Below are positions 43,067-51,883 of a DNA stretch of 64,000 nucleotides, in pieces; positions within the stretch are counted from its first letter, which is position 1, and each line of letters starts with the position of its first letter. A program made the translations under genes and the position numbers. The notes beneath the pieces were generated by a model that saw nothing but the letters and a program-made list of their open reading frames with translations, did no database searches and was not told where the DNA came from. The DNA is taken from assembly GCF_014648435.1 (NCBI RefSeq), contig NZ_BMRC01000008.1:310001-374000 (forward strand), in the 5' to 3' direction. Source of the DNA: Nonomuraea spiralis. Its GTDB lineage: Bacteria > Actinomycetota > Actinomycetes > Streptosporangiales > Streptosporangiaceae.

Positions 43067-45175
43067 GTGCGTGTCGCCCGGATGATCGTCGTCGTGCTCG
43101 TGGCCGCCCTGGCCGGCGTCTACGTGGTGGCCGGCGCCTGGGGGGCGCTGCTGGTCCTCGGCGCGCAGTGCGCCTTCACCCTGCGGGTCAGGAAGGGGTG
43201 GCTGCTGGCCGTACAGGCCGGGCTGGTCTACGCGGTGACGCTGGGGCAGGGCGCTTCCGTGGCGATCCTGGGCTTCCTCGCCGGGTCGCTGCTGGTGACC
43301 CGGTGGTGGGCGCTCGCGCCCGCGGTGGTGTTCAGCGGCGTGGTGATCCACCACTGGCGCAATCCCGGTGACGCGGTCTCCACGACGGACCTCGCGATCA
43401 CGACGCTGCTCATGACGCTGGTCGTGTTCGGTCTCAACCGGCTGGTCGACCGGGTGGCCGAGATGGAGGCCACCCGTCCGGCGCTGGCCGCGGCGGCGGT
43501 GGCCGAGGAACGGCTGCGCATCGCCGCCGAGCTGAGCGACGGCCTCGGGCGCGGCCTGGCCGCGATCGGGGCGGGCGCACGGCGGGCGCTGACCGCGCCG
43601 TCGGACGCGGCGGAGGTGCTCGGCGAGGTGGTCGCGACCGCGCGGCGGTCGCTGGCGGACGCGCGCGCCGCGGCGGCCGGCTACCGCGCGATGTCCCTGG
43701 CCCCCGAGCTGACGACCGCCCGCGCCCTGCTGGAGGCGGCGGGCGTCGGCGTGGAGGTGCGCGCCGCTCACACCGAGCCGCTGGGCCCGGCGGGCGCGCT
43801 GCTCGCCTCGGTGCTGCGCGAGGCGGTCACGGATGTCGCCCGCCGCGGCACGGCCACGCTGTGCGTGATCGAGACCCGGGAGGAGCCCGCCGGAGGCCAG
43901 GTACGGCTGCTGGTGGCCGACGACGGCCGCCGTACGGCCGAGGACGACGACCCCGGCGGGACCGGTACGGGCGGCGTCGGCGGGCTCGGGCGGCAGGTCG
44001 CGGCGGCGGGCGGCACGCTCACGCGCGGCCTGTCCGGCCAGGGCCGCTACACGGTGGAGGCCGTGCTGCCCACGACGCGCCCGCCCGCGCCCGCCCGGCG
44101 CGAGCCGCCCGACGTCTCGGTGGTGCTGCTGGCCGCCGTACTGGTCGGGTTCAGCGTCAAGGCGCTGCTCCAGATCCCGGCCGGGCTGCTGGTTCCCGCG
44201 ATCGCCGGGCTGACCGTGATCGTGATCCTCCAGCTCCGGTCGGTCTCCGGCCGCCACATGGTGGCGCTGGGGGTGATGGCGGCGCTCACGTTCGCCCCGA
44301 TCCCGGTGTTCGGGCCGATCTGGCTGGGGTCGTCGGGGTTCCTGGCCGGTCCGGTGCTGCTGGCCTTCCGCCCGCGTACGGCCTGGCCACTGGTGGGCGC
44401 GATCCTGGCCGCCGTCTGGACCGTCGCCTCCCTGTACGAGCTGCCCGGCCGGGTCAACGTCACGGTGAGCACGCTCACCACCGGCCTGCTCGTCTACAGC
44501 CTCCTGCGCCTGGCCCAGCTCGCCAAGGAACTGCACGCGGCCAGGGAGAGCCTGGCCCGCTCGGCCGTCGTGGAGGAACGCCTGCGCGCCGCCCGCGACC
44601 TGCACGACCTGCTCGGCCACAGCCTGGCCGCCATCCTGCTCACCTGCGAGCTGGCCCGCCGCCTGCCCGACCCGGCCCGGGAGCTGGAGAACGTCCTGAC
44701 CATGGCCGAGCACGCCCACCACGACCTGCGCTCGGTCACCGGCGAGCAGCGCGAGTTGTCCTTCGCCGCCGAGGCGGAGTCGGCCAGGAAAGTGCTGGCG
44801 GCGGCCGGGGTCGAGGCCACCGTACGGCTCGCGCACCCCGGCCTGCCGGCCGAGGTCGAGACCGTGCTCAGCGCCGTGCTGCGCGAGGCCGTGACGAACG
44901 TGTTGCGCCACAGCTCCGCCCGCGCCTGCGTGATCTCCACCTCGGGCGGCGACGGCGAGGTCGGGCTGCGCGTGCGCAACGACGGCGCGGCCGCGACGGC
45001 TCCCCGGCGCGGCTCGTCGGGCCTGGGCAACCTCACCACCCGCCTGGCCACGCTCGGCGGCCGGCTCACGACCGGGGCCGAAGGCGGCTGGTTCCAGCTC
45101 GACGCGCGCGCCCCGCTAGATCCAGCCGGCCTCGGTGGCGATGCGCACGGCGTCGGTGCGGTTGCGCGCGTTTAG
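43067..45175 (+). CDS. Sensor histidine kinase with tandem pseudokinase and kinase modules
   Basis: 702 residues, two complete NarL/DesK-type modules in one chain. Module 1 (1-335): membrane helices to about 125, then EERLRIAAELSDGLG where the phosphoacceptor His is replaced by Ser157, and a HATPase whose N-box reads LREAVTDVARRG, losing the key Asn. Module 2 (about 350-685): a second membrane block, then EERLRAARDLHDLLGHS with His513 intact and LREAVTNVLRHS plus GSSGLGNL intact. So only module 2 should phosphorylate. It should act on the convergent LuxR-type response regulator. The gene runs 60 bases into the regulator gene tail. Confidence 0.92.
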   Translation: MRVARMIVVVLVAALAGVYVVAGAWGALLVLGAQCAFTLRVRKGWLLAVQAGLVYAVTLGQGASVAILGFLAGSLLVTRWWALAPAVVFSGVVIHHWRNPGDAVSTTDLAITTLLMTLVVFGLNRLVDRVAEMEATRPALAAAAVAEERLRIAAELSDGLGRGLAAIGAGARRALTAPSDAAEVLGEVVATARRSLADARAAAAGYRAMSLAPELTTARALLEAAGVGVEVRAAHTEPLGPAGALLASVLREAVTDVARRGTATLCVIETREEPAGGQVRLLVADDGRRTAEDDDPGGTGTGGVGGLGRQVAAAGGTLTRGLSGQGRYTVEAVLPTTRPPAPARREPPDVSVVLLAAVLVGFSVKALLQIPAGLLVPAIAGLTVIVILQLRSVSGRHMVALGVMAALTFAPIPVFGPIWLGSSGFLAGPVLLAFRPRTAWPLVGAILAAVWTVASLYELPGRVNVTVSTLTTGLLVYSLLRLAQLAKELHAARESLARSAVVEERLRAARDLHDLLGHSLAAILLTCELARRLPDPARELENVLTMAEHAHHDLRSVTGEQRELSFAAEAESARKVLAAAGVEATVRLAHPGLPAEVETVLSAVLREAVTNVLRHSSARACVISTSGGDGEVGLRVRNDGAAATAPRRGSSGLGNLTTRLATLGGRLTTGAEGGWFQLDARAPLDPAGLGGDAHGVGAVARV

Positions 45176-45724
45176 CTTGGCCACGATGGCCGTCAGGTAG
45201 TTGCGCACGGTCCCGGCGGTCAGGTGCAGCCGCTGGGCGATGTCGGGCGCCTCGGCCCCGCCCGCCACCAGCCGCAGCACGTCGGCCTCGCGCGGCGTCA
45301 GCGGGTTGTCGGCCAGGTCCCAGGCGGTGAGCGCGAGAGAGGGGTCGAGCACCCGGCCGCCCGCCGTGACCTCCCTGATCGCCGAGACCAGGTCCTCCGG
45401 CGGGGCCGTCTTCAGCAGGAAGCCGTCCACCTGGGCGGTCAGGGCCCGCTTGAGGTGGCCGGGCTTGCCGTACGCGGTGAGCATGAGCGTGCGGCAGGAG
45501 GGCACCCTCGCCCGGATCTCCGCCGCGGCGGACAGGCCGTCGAGCGTGCCGGGCATGTCGATGTCGAGGACGGCCACGTCCGGCCGGTGCACGGCGGCGG
45601 CGGCCACGGCCGCGTCGCCGGACTCGACCGCGCCCACGATCTCGAAGTCGGCCTCCAGCCCGAGCAGGGCCGCGAGCGCATGCCTGATCACGGCTTGGTC
45701 CTCGGCCAGAAGTACGCGAATCAC
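45116..45724 (-). CDS. LuxR/NarL-type response regulator
   Basis: 202 residues from GTG. Receiver domain with acidic pocket EDQ at 8-10, phosphoacceptor Asp54 in AVLDIDMPG, Thr in LMLTAYG and Lys in GFLLKTAPP; then a C-terminal LuxR helix-turn-helix (LTPREADVLRLVAGG, TVRNYLTAIVAKLNARNRTDAV). Partner of the sensor kinase, with which it is tail to tail. It is divergent from an ABC exporter operon with 98 bases between, and a palindrome ATGACGTCAT lies in that gap, so the exporter is the probable target, a layout common in actinomycetes. Confidence 0.95.
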   Translation of the reverse strand: MIRVLLAEDQAVIRHALAALLGLEADFEIVGAVESGDAAVAAAAVHRPDVAVLDIDMPGTLDGLSAAAEIRARVPSCRTLMLTAYGKPGHLKRALTAQVDGFLLKTAPPEDLVSAIREVTAGGRVLDPSLALTAWDLADNPLTPREADVLRLVAGGAEAPDIAQRLHLTAGTVRNYLTAIVAKLNARNRTDAVRIATEAGWI

Positions 45725-45754
45725 GGGGACATGTCTACCAGTGTCCGAATCATG

Positions 45755-45764
45755 ATGACGTCAT
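45755..45764. promoter_or_regulatory. Palindrome between response regulator and ABC exporter
   Basis: ATGACGTCAT, a perfect 10-bp palindrome 31 bases from the regulator start and 58 bases from the ATPase start. Candidate binding site for the LuxR-type regulator. Confidence 0.4.
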
Positions 45765-45822
45765 GGGTGATCGGTGATCGTGTCTCTGGTGGGCGTACAC
45801 GCAGTTCAGCAGGCTTGGAGCC

Positions 45823-46557
45823 ATGACGGACGTAGTGCGTTTGGACGCGGTGAGCAAGGTGTACGGGAAGGGCCAGGGCGCGGTGGCGGCCCTGCGCGAG
45901 GTGTCCGTGGGCATCCCGCGCGGTTCCTTCACGGCGGTGATGGGCCCCTCGGGGTCGGGCAAGAGCACGTTCCTGCACTGCTCGGCGGGGCTCGACGTGC
46001 CCTCGTCCGGGTCGGTGCGGCTGGGCGGCACGGAGCTGGCCGGCATGGACGAGACCAGGCTCACCGAGCTGCGCCGGGAGCGGGTCGGCTTCGTGTTCCA
46101 GGCGTTCAACCTGATCCCGGCGCTCGACGTGATCGAGAACGTGACGCTCCCCCTGCGCCTGGCCAAGGCCCCCGTGGACCGGGAGTGGCTGGCCGAGATC
46201 CTGCGCCGGGTCGGGCTGGAGGGCAGGTCGGGACACCGGCCCGCGCAGCTCTCCGGCGGCCAGCAGCAGCGGGTCGCCATCGCCAGGGCGCTGGTCACCA
46301 GGCCCGAGGTGGTGTTCGGCGACGAGCCGACGGGCGCGCTCGACACGATGACCGCCCGCGACGTGCTCAGGCTGCTGCGCGAGGTCGTGGACGGCATGGG
46401 CCAGACCGTGGTGATGGTCACCCACGACCCGGTGGCCGCCTCGTACGCCGACCAGGTGCTGTTCCTGGCCGACGGCCGGATCGTGGACGCGATGACCGCG
46501 CCGACCGCCGAGAAGGTGGCCGAGCGCATGACCAGGCTGGGGGCGTGGACGCGATGA
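45823..46557 (+). CDS. ABC transporter ATP-binding protein
   Basis: 244 residues. Walker A GPSGSGKST at 41-49, signature LSGGQQQRVAIARAL, Walker B VVFGDEPTGALD and switch His in VTHDP. MacB/LolD type, serving the FtsX-like permease whose ATG overlaps its stop. Faces the two-component system and is probably under its control. Similar in architecture to, but clearly distinct from, the PadR-linked exporter at 14.8-17.8 kb. Confidence 0.95.
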   Translation: MTDVVRLDAVSKVYGKGQGAVAALREVSVGIPRGSFTAVMGPSGSGKSTFLHCSAGLDVPSSGSVRLGGTELAGMDETRLTELRRERVGFVFQAFNLIPALDVIENVTLPLRLAKAPVDREWLAEILRRVGLEGRSGHRPAQLSGGQQQRVAIARALVTRPEVVFGDEPTGALDTMTARDVLRLLREVVDGMGQTVVMVTHDPVAASYADQVLFLADGRIVDAMTAPTAEKVAERMTRLGAWTR

Positions 46558-48890
46558 TGATCTCGCTGGCTCTGAGGACCCTGCGGCACCGGGTGGCCGC
46601 CTTCGCGGGCGCGTTCTTCGCCCTGCTGTGCGCCGCCGCGCTGGTGTGCGCGTGCCTGATGCTGCTGGAGACCGGCCTGCGCGGCGACGTCGTACCCGAG
46701 CGGTACGCCGGGGCGCCCGCGGTCGTGGCGGCCGACCAGTTCGTCCGCCAGACCGTCGTCAAGGGCGACGGCGACACCAAGACGAAGGCCAAGGCGCTGG
46801 GCGAACGCGCCTGGCTGCCCGAGTCCGTCGTGGCCGGGCTGCGCCGCGACGGCCTGAAGGTGGTCACCGAGGTGACCTTCCCCTTCGGCGGCTTCACCGG
46901 GCACGGCTGGGAGTCGGCCGCGCTCACCCCGTTCACCATCGCGAAGGGCCGCGCCCCGCGCGCCGACGACGAGGTGGCCGTCGATGCCCGCGCCGGGCTC
47001 GATGTGGGCGCCGAGCTGCGCGGATACCGCGTCGTCGGGGTCACCGCGCAGGCCCTGCCGAGCCAGGACACGGTGTTCTTCAGCACCGCGCGGGCCCGCA
47101 GCCTGGCCGGTCACCCCGGACGGGTGAGCGCCGCCGGCGTCTTCCCCGGCCTCGACCGGGCTCCGGAGGGCGCCGTCCTCTACACCGGGGACGAGCGCGG
47201 CAGGCTGGAGTTCCTCGACGCCGAGCAGGCCCGGCTCAAGCTGATCAGCATGGGCGGCTCGCTGGCCGGCACCTCGCTGCTGGTCGCGATCCTCGTCGTG
47301 ATGGGCACGTTCGCGCTCTCCATCCAGCAGCGGCAGCGGGAGCTGGCCCTGCTGCGGGCCATCGCGGCCACGCCGAAGCAGGTGCGCGGGCTGGTGGGCG
47401 GCGAGGCGCTGCTGGTCGCCGCCGCCGCCGGGACGCTGGGCGCGGCGGTGGGCATCGGGCTGGGGTTCTGGCTGCGTGGGCAGTTCGTGACCCTGGGGGC
47501 GGTGCCGGCGAACCTGCACCTGGTGGTGAGCCCGTTCCCGCCGCTGGTCGCGCTGGCGGCCACGGTCGGCGCGGCCTGGGTCGCGGCCCGGGTGTCGGCC
47601 CGCCGCCTGACCCGGATCCGCCCGGTGGAGGCGCTGGGCGAGGCCGCTCTCGGTCCCGCGCGGCTGCCGTGGTGGCGGCTGGTGGCCGGGCTCGTGGCGC
47701 TGGCCGGGGGCGTGACCCTGACGCTGGTCCTGTCGGGTCTGCACATCGAGGCCGCGGCCACGCCGGTGACCCTGCTGACCGCGCTGGTCTGGACGACCGC
47801 GTTCACACTGCTCGGCCCGGTGGTGGCGCGGGTGGTGGCGGCGCTGCTGGCGGTCCCGCTGCGGATCTCGCGGGTGGGCGGCTTCCTGGCCGCGCGCAAC
47901 CTGCGCGCCGGATCGGGGACGCTGGCCTCGGTGATGTCGCCGCTGACCCTCATGGTGGCGATGACGTGCACGATCCTGTTCGTCCAGACCACGATGGGGT
48001 ACGCCGCGCAGGAGCAGGCCGACGCGGGCACCCGCGCCGACTACGTGGTGGCCGGAGCCTCAGGCGCGGCGGCCCGCGCGGTGCCCGGCGTGCTCTCCGC
48101 GACCGAGGTCCTTCGCACGTCGGTACGGGTCGGCCTGGACAAGTACGCCGCCCAAGCCGTCGCCCGCCCCTCCGGCACCCTCGACCTCGGGGTGGTCGCC
48201 GGCTCCATGGACGCCTTCGGCGACGGCACGGCAGCGATCAGCCGGACCGCCGCCGACCGGCTCGGCCTGCGGCCCGGCGACCCGCTGAAGCTCACGCTCG
48301 GCGACGGCACCCCCGCCGCGCTGACGGTCGCCGCCGTCTACTCGCGCGGCCTCGCCTTCGGCGACGTGACGCTGCCGTACGCGCTGGTGACCGGGCATGT
48401 GGACAACCCGTCCGCGACGCTGCTCGTCCGGGCCCCGGGGGTGCGGGCGGCCACGCTGACCGCGGCACTGCCGGGGGCGAGCGTGCTCGACCGCGCCACG
48501 GCCGCCGAGGTGAGCGCCGCCAACCCGCAGGTCACCTTCGTGGCCCTGGGCCTGATCATCGCCTTCACGGCCATCGCCGTGGTCAACACGCTGGCCATGG
48601 CCACCTCGGCCCGGTCCGGCGAGCTGGCCGCGCTGCGGCTGGCGGGCACGACCCGGCGGCAGGTGCTGCGCATGTTGCGGCTGGAGACGCTGGGCGCGGT
48701 GCTGGCCGCCTCGGTGCTCGGGTCGGTGGTGGCGCTGGTGACGCTGGCCGCGTTCGGCGCGGGCATGACCGGATCGGCGGTGCCGCACGTGCCGCTGTGG
48801 ACCTTCGCCGGGGTGATCGCGGCGGCGGCGGTCCTGTCGCTGGCCGCCACCGCCCTGCCCGCCCGGCTCGCGCTGCGGTCAGCGGCCTGA
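46554..48890 (+). CDS. FtsX-family ABC transporter permease
   Basis: 778 residues, ATG overlapping the ATPase stop (ATGATG). Two FtsX blocks of three to four helices flank large extracellular domains: helix 1 near 14-38, the first FtsX block around residues 240-400 (QQRQRELALLRAIAATPKQVRGLV) and the second at about 655-778 (SGELAALRLAGTTRRQVLRMLR). Typical of actinomycete exporters linked to two-component systems and antimicrobial or envelope stress. Substrate unknown. Its last 12 bases overlap the convergent GT4 gene. Confidence 0.92.
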   Translation: MMISLALRTLRHRVAAFAGAFFALLCAAALVCACLMLLETGLRGDVVPERYAGAPAVVAADQFVRQTVVKGDGDTKTKAKALGERAWLPESVVAGLRRDGLKVVTEVTFPFGGFTGHGWESAALTPFTIAKGRAPRADDEVAVDARAGLDVGAELRGYRVVGVTAQALPSQDTVFFSTARARSLAGHPGRVSAAGVFPGLDRAPEGAVLYTGDERGRLEFLDAEQARLKLISMGGSLAGTSLLVAILVVMGTFALSIQQRQRELALLRAIAATPKQVRGLVGGEALLVAAAAGTLGAAVGIGLGFWLRGQFVTLGAVPANLHLVVSPFPPLVALAATVGAAWVAARVSARRLTRIRPVEALGEAALGPARLPWWRLVAGLVALAGGVTLTLVLSGLHIEAAATPVTLLTALVWTTAFTLLGPVVARVVAALLAVPLRISRVGGFLAARNLRAGSGTLASVMSPLTLMVAMTCTILFVQTTMGYAAQEQADAGTRADYVVAGASGAAARAVPGVLSATEVLRTSVRVGLDKYAAQAVARPSGTLDLGVVAGSMDAFGDGTAAISRTAADRLGLRPGDPLKLTLGDGTPAALTVAAVYSRGLAFGDVTLPYALVTGHVDNPSATLLVRAPGVRAATLTAALPGASVLDRATAAEVSAANPQVTFVALGLIIAFTAIAVVNTLAMATSARSGELAALRLAGTTRRQVLRMLRLETLGAVLAASVLGSVVALVTLAAFGAGMTGSAVPHVPLWTFAGVIAAAAVLSLAATALPARLALRSAA

Positions 48891-50000
48891 GCGCAGGACC
48901 CGGTCGTACAGGTCCAGGTAGCGGTCGGCCATCACGGCGGGCGAGAAGCGGCTCCGGGCCTCGCGGCGGCACTCGTCCGGGTCGATCTCGCCCGTCCGCG
49001 TGACCCATTCGGCCAGTTCCTCCTCGCTGTCGGCGAGGAAGCCGGTACGGCCGTGGTCGACGATCTCGGGGAGGCAGCCGCGGCGCAGGCCCACCGGCGG
49101 CACCCCGAGCGCCAGGGCCTCGACGACGGCCGTGCCGCCGGGTTCGTCCCACTGGATGGGGAAGAGCGCGGCGCGGGCGGAGGCGTACAGGTGGTCCCTG
49201 GCCTGGCCGCCGACCGCGCCGACCCACTTCACCAGGTCGCCGTCGAGGTAGCGGGACACCTGGTCGAGGTGGTAGCGCACGTCGGGGTGGCTGTGCAGCG
49301 GGTGGTAGGGGTCTTGCAGGACGTCGTCCAGCTCGGCCTGGCTGTTCCGGCCGCAGACCGGGCCGGCCACGACCAGCGGGAGGCCGAGCTTCTGGCAGAC
49401 CCGGGCGGCCACGTGCTGGCCCTTCAGCCCGCAGACGCGGCCCATGACCACCAGGTGCTCGCCCTGCTCGGCCCGTACGTCCTGGCCGGCGAGCGGAGTG
49501 GCCAGGTAGACGGCGCCGAGCGAGGCCGCGCGCAGCGCCTCGGGAGCGCGGGCGAGCTGCGACTCCGACACCCCGTTGACCGCGATCGCCCCCGGGAACG
49601 CGCCGTAGAAGGCCGGATGTTTGTGCAGGTCCCAGTGGAGGGTGTGCAGGACCGGCGGCCCGCCCAGCGCCGACAACACCGCGGGGCCCACGACCTCCAC
49701 GTGGTCGTGCACGAGGTCGATGTCGTCGCGGGCGCGCAGCTCGGCCGCCACCCGCGCCTGGTGCGCGTGCGCGATCCCCATGACCTGGTTGTACGGCTTC
49801 TGCAGCTCCGTGAACTGCCCCTCGTCGTACACGGCGAGCAGTTCGTCGGCCTCCAGCGTGCTCGCCGCCACGGACGCCAGCACCACGTTCACGCCGCGTT
49901 CGCGCAACGCGGGCACCAGCGTGGCCACCACGTTCTCGATGCCGCCGTAACCGGGCGGCGGGACCGCCAGCCACGGCCCCGCGTTGATCAGCACCTTCAT
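48879..50000 (-). CDS. Family 4 glycosyltransferase
   Basis: 373 residues, ATG overlapping the upstream GpgS stop (ATGA). GT-B fold: the N-terminal PPPGYGGIENVV is the acceptor-side glycine loop, DLVHDHVEVVGP follows, and the C-terminal EPGGTAVVEALALGVPPVGL is the EX7E donor-nucleotide motif. These are the hallmarks of GT4 retaining transferases using UDP- or GDP-sugars. Coupling to a GpgS-like gene suggests that both act on a glucosylglycerate-type molecule or a derived oligosaccharide (inference). Confidence 0.92.
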   Translation of the reverse strand: MKVLINAGPWLAVPPPGYGGIENVVATLVPALRERGVNVVLASVAASTLEADELLAVYDEGQFTELQKPYNQVMGIAHAHQARVAAELRARDDIDLVHDHVEVVGPAVLSALGGPPVLHTLHWDLHKHPAFYGAFPGAIAVNGVSESQLARAPEALRAASLGAVYLATPLAGQDVRAEQGEHLVVMGRVCGLKGQHVAARVCQKLGLPLVVAGPVCGRNSQAELDDVLQDPYHPLHSHPDVRYHLDQVSRYLDGDLVKWVGAVGGQARDHLYASARAALFPIQWDEPGGTAVVEALALGVPPVGLRRGCLPEIVDHGRTGFLADSEEELAEWVTRTGEIDPDECRREARSRFSPAVMADRYLDLYDRVLRSGR

Positions 50001-50833
50001 ACGACGTCCTCCTCCAACACCAGGGAGGCGAGCGGCGGTCGTTCCGCCACGGCCACGTCCACCAGGCCGGCCCGTCCGTCGAGCCCGAACTGCAGCAGCG
50101 TGCGGGCCGGGGACTCCGAGCTCACCACGCGGCCCTGGCGTTCGAGCCGGGACCAGGCAGTGTGCATGATCTGCCCGGCCATCCGGGCGAGCACGTCGCG
50201 CCGGGCGGCGTACTCGCCGCCGAGGGGCTGGCCGAAGCCCGCCAGCTCCGGCCAGAACATGTTGAGCAACGGCCTGGCCACCAGCTCGGTAACCCGTCCG
50301 CCCGCGCCCCGCCTGGGCACGCCGTCCTCGCCGGTGTAGGGCCGCTCGTACGTCGCCTTGACGAACTGCGTGCCGGGGTTCACCAGCAGCGGGCCGACCA
50401 GTCCCGACACGAAGTGCGCGCCGAAGTCGAGCAGGTCCGCGTCGACGTACACGACGAGGTCGCCGTGGGAGGCCGCCAGCCCCTTCCACAGCGCCTCCCC
50501 CTTGCCCGTCATCCGCGGCAGGTGGGGCAGCACCTCGTTCTGCGCCACGACGCGCGCGCCCGCCGCGCGTGCCCGTTCCGCCGTCGCGTCGGTGGAGTCG
50601 GAGTCGACGACGACGATCTCGTCGACGAGCGGCGCCCGCTCGACCAGCTCACGCCTGATCACGGTGACGATGTCGCCGACCGTGCGCTCCTCGTCGCGGG
50701 CCGGCAGGACGACGCTCACCGTGGTGTTGCCCTTGGCCGCGATTAAGGCGTCCACCGGCCATTCGGCCGCGGTGCTCGAATGCGGGCCGTGCCATTCCCG
50801 TACCCGGGCCAAGGCTCGTGGATCTGTTTCCAT
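49997..50833 (-). CDS. gpgS: Glucosyl-3-phosphoglycerate synthase-like protein with internal deletion
   Basis: 278 residues. GpgS transfers glucose from an NDP-glucose to 3-phosphoglycerate. The GT-A core matches closely: VSVVLPARDEE, VVDSDSTD, GKGEALWKGL, the metal-binding DAD at 131-133, GGRVTELVARPLL and QPLGGEYAARRDVLA. But LARMAGQIMHTAWSRL follows directly at residue 215, whereas family members (about 320 residues) have roughly 45 more residues between these points, including the GYGVE-GLL-D helix and the R-x-HR loop whose His helps bind the metal. The deletion is in frame, so the protein is full length but probably inactive or altered. ATG start; divergent from the Gfo/Idh gene. Confidence 0.85.
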   Translation of the reverse strand: METDPRALARVREWHGPHSSTAAEWPVDALIAAKGNTTVSVVLPARDEERTVGDIVTVIRRELVERAPLVDEIVVVDSDSTDATAERARAAGARVVAQNEVLPHLPRMTGKGEALWKGLAASHGDLVVYVDADLLDFGAHFVSGLVGPLLVNPGTQFVKATYERPYTGEDGVPRRGAGGRVTELVARPLLNMFWPELAGFGQPLGGEYAARRDVLARMAGQIMHTAWSRLERQGRVVSSESPARTLLQFGLDGRAGLVDVAVAERPPLASLVLEEDVV

Positions 50834-50904
50834 GCAGTCAGCCCCGATCTCATAGGGGCACGCCCCCTGCCCGAGCGCTGCGCCGTTGAACCTGTTTGTT
50901 TGTT

Positions 50905-50918
50905 CACCCATATAGGTG
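50905..50918. promoter_or_regulatory. Palindrome in the gpgS / dehydrogenase divergent region
   Basis: CACCCATATAGGTG, palindromic at 12 of 14 positions, in the 99-base gap between the divergent starts at 50833 and 50933. Candidate operator acting on both directions. Confidence 0.35.
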
Positions 50919-50932
50919 GCATATGTGGGTTC

Positions 50933-51883
50933 GTGGCCCCGAATACCCGCGTCGGCATCATCGGTGCCGGAAATGTCGCCGCTCGCCATGCAGACGTCCT
51001 GTCCGGTTTCCCCGATGTGACGATCGCCGGGGTGGCCGACACCGATCTTCACAAGGCCGAGGCGCTGGCCTCCGCGCACGGCTCCCCCGCTTACGGCAGT
51101 CACGCCGACCTGCTCGATGCCGGCGGTCTCGACGCCGTTTACATCTGCGTGCCGCCATTCGCGCACGGCACCCCGGAGTACGACGCCTTGTCATGCAATA
51201 TGCCGATTTTTGTGGAAAAACCGCTTTCTCTCGATCTCGAAACCGCGGAAAAGATCGCCGCCGAAATCGAACGCCGGCAGCTCCCCTCCGCCGTCGGCCA
51301 CCACTGGCGCTACCTCGACATCGTCGACAGGGCCAGGGAACTGCTCGACGGCCGTCCCGTACGACTGGCGCTCGGCCACTGGCTGGACAAGGTGCCCCCG
51401 GTCGGCTGGTGGCTGAACGCCGGCATGTCGGGCGGCCAGATCCTGGAACAGGCGGTGCACGTCCTGGACCTGGCCAGGCTGCTGGTGGGCGAGGTGTCGA
51501 TGGTGCACGCCGTACCGGCCGGGAACCCCGTGGACGGCGAGATCGACCGCGCCACGTCGGCGGTCATGAGCTTCGCGGACGGCGCCGCCGGGCTGCTGGC
51601 CACCTCCTGCCTGCTGCGCCACAAACACCGGGTGGGGCTGGAGGTGTGCGCCGACGGCATCGCGCTGGAGCTCAGCGAGACCCGGCTGCTCATCGACGGC
51701 GAGGCGGCCGTCGAGGACGGCGGGCACGCCAAGACCCTCGTGGACCGAACGTTCATCGACGCGGTCCGGGGGAAGGACGCCGACGTGCGCGCGCCGTACG
51801 GAGAAGCCCTGCGCACCCACCGCCTGGCGCTCGCGCTGGCGCGGTCGGCGGCGGAACGGAGGCCGGTGATGCTCGATGAGTGA
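50933..51883 (+). CDS. Gfo/Idh/MocA-family oxidoreductase
   Basis: 316 residues from a GTG. The N-terminal Rossmann domain has VGIIGAGNVAARHA, and the conserved catalytic Lys is in VEKPLSLD near residue 90; the C-terminal alpha/beta domain contains GHHWRYL and the His of GGQILEQAVHVLDL. Members use NAD(P) to oxidise or reduce a sugar hydroxyl, often at C3 of glycosides or on inositols. It is coupled to the dehydrogenase at 51876 by an 8-base overlap and faces a GpgS-like gene, so a glycoside is a likely substrate (inference). SD is weak. Confidence 0.9.
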   Translation: MAPNTRVGIIGAGNVAARHADVLSGFPDVTIAGVADTDLHKAEALASAHGSPAYGSHADLLDAGGLDAVYICVPPFAHGTPEYDALSCNMPIFVEKPLSLDLETAEKIAAEIERRQLPSAVGHHWRYLDIVDRARELLDGRPVRLALGHWLDKVPPVGWWLNAGMSGGQILEQAVHVLDLARLLVGEVSMVHAVPAGNPVDGEIDRATSAVMSFADGAAGLLATSCLLRHKHRVGLEVCADGIALELSETRLLIDGEAAVEDGGHAKTLVDRTFIDAVRGKDADVRAPYGEALRTHRLALALARSAAERRPVMLDE

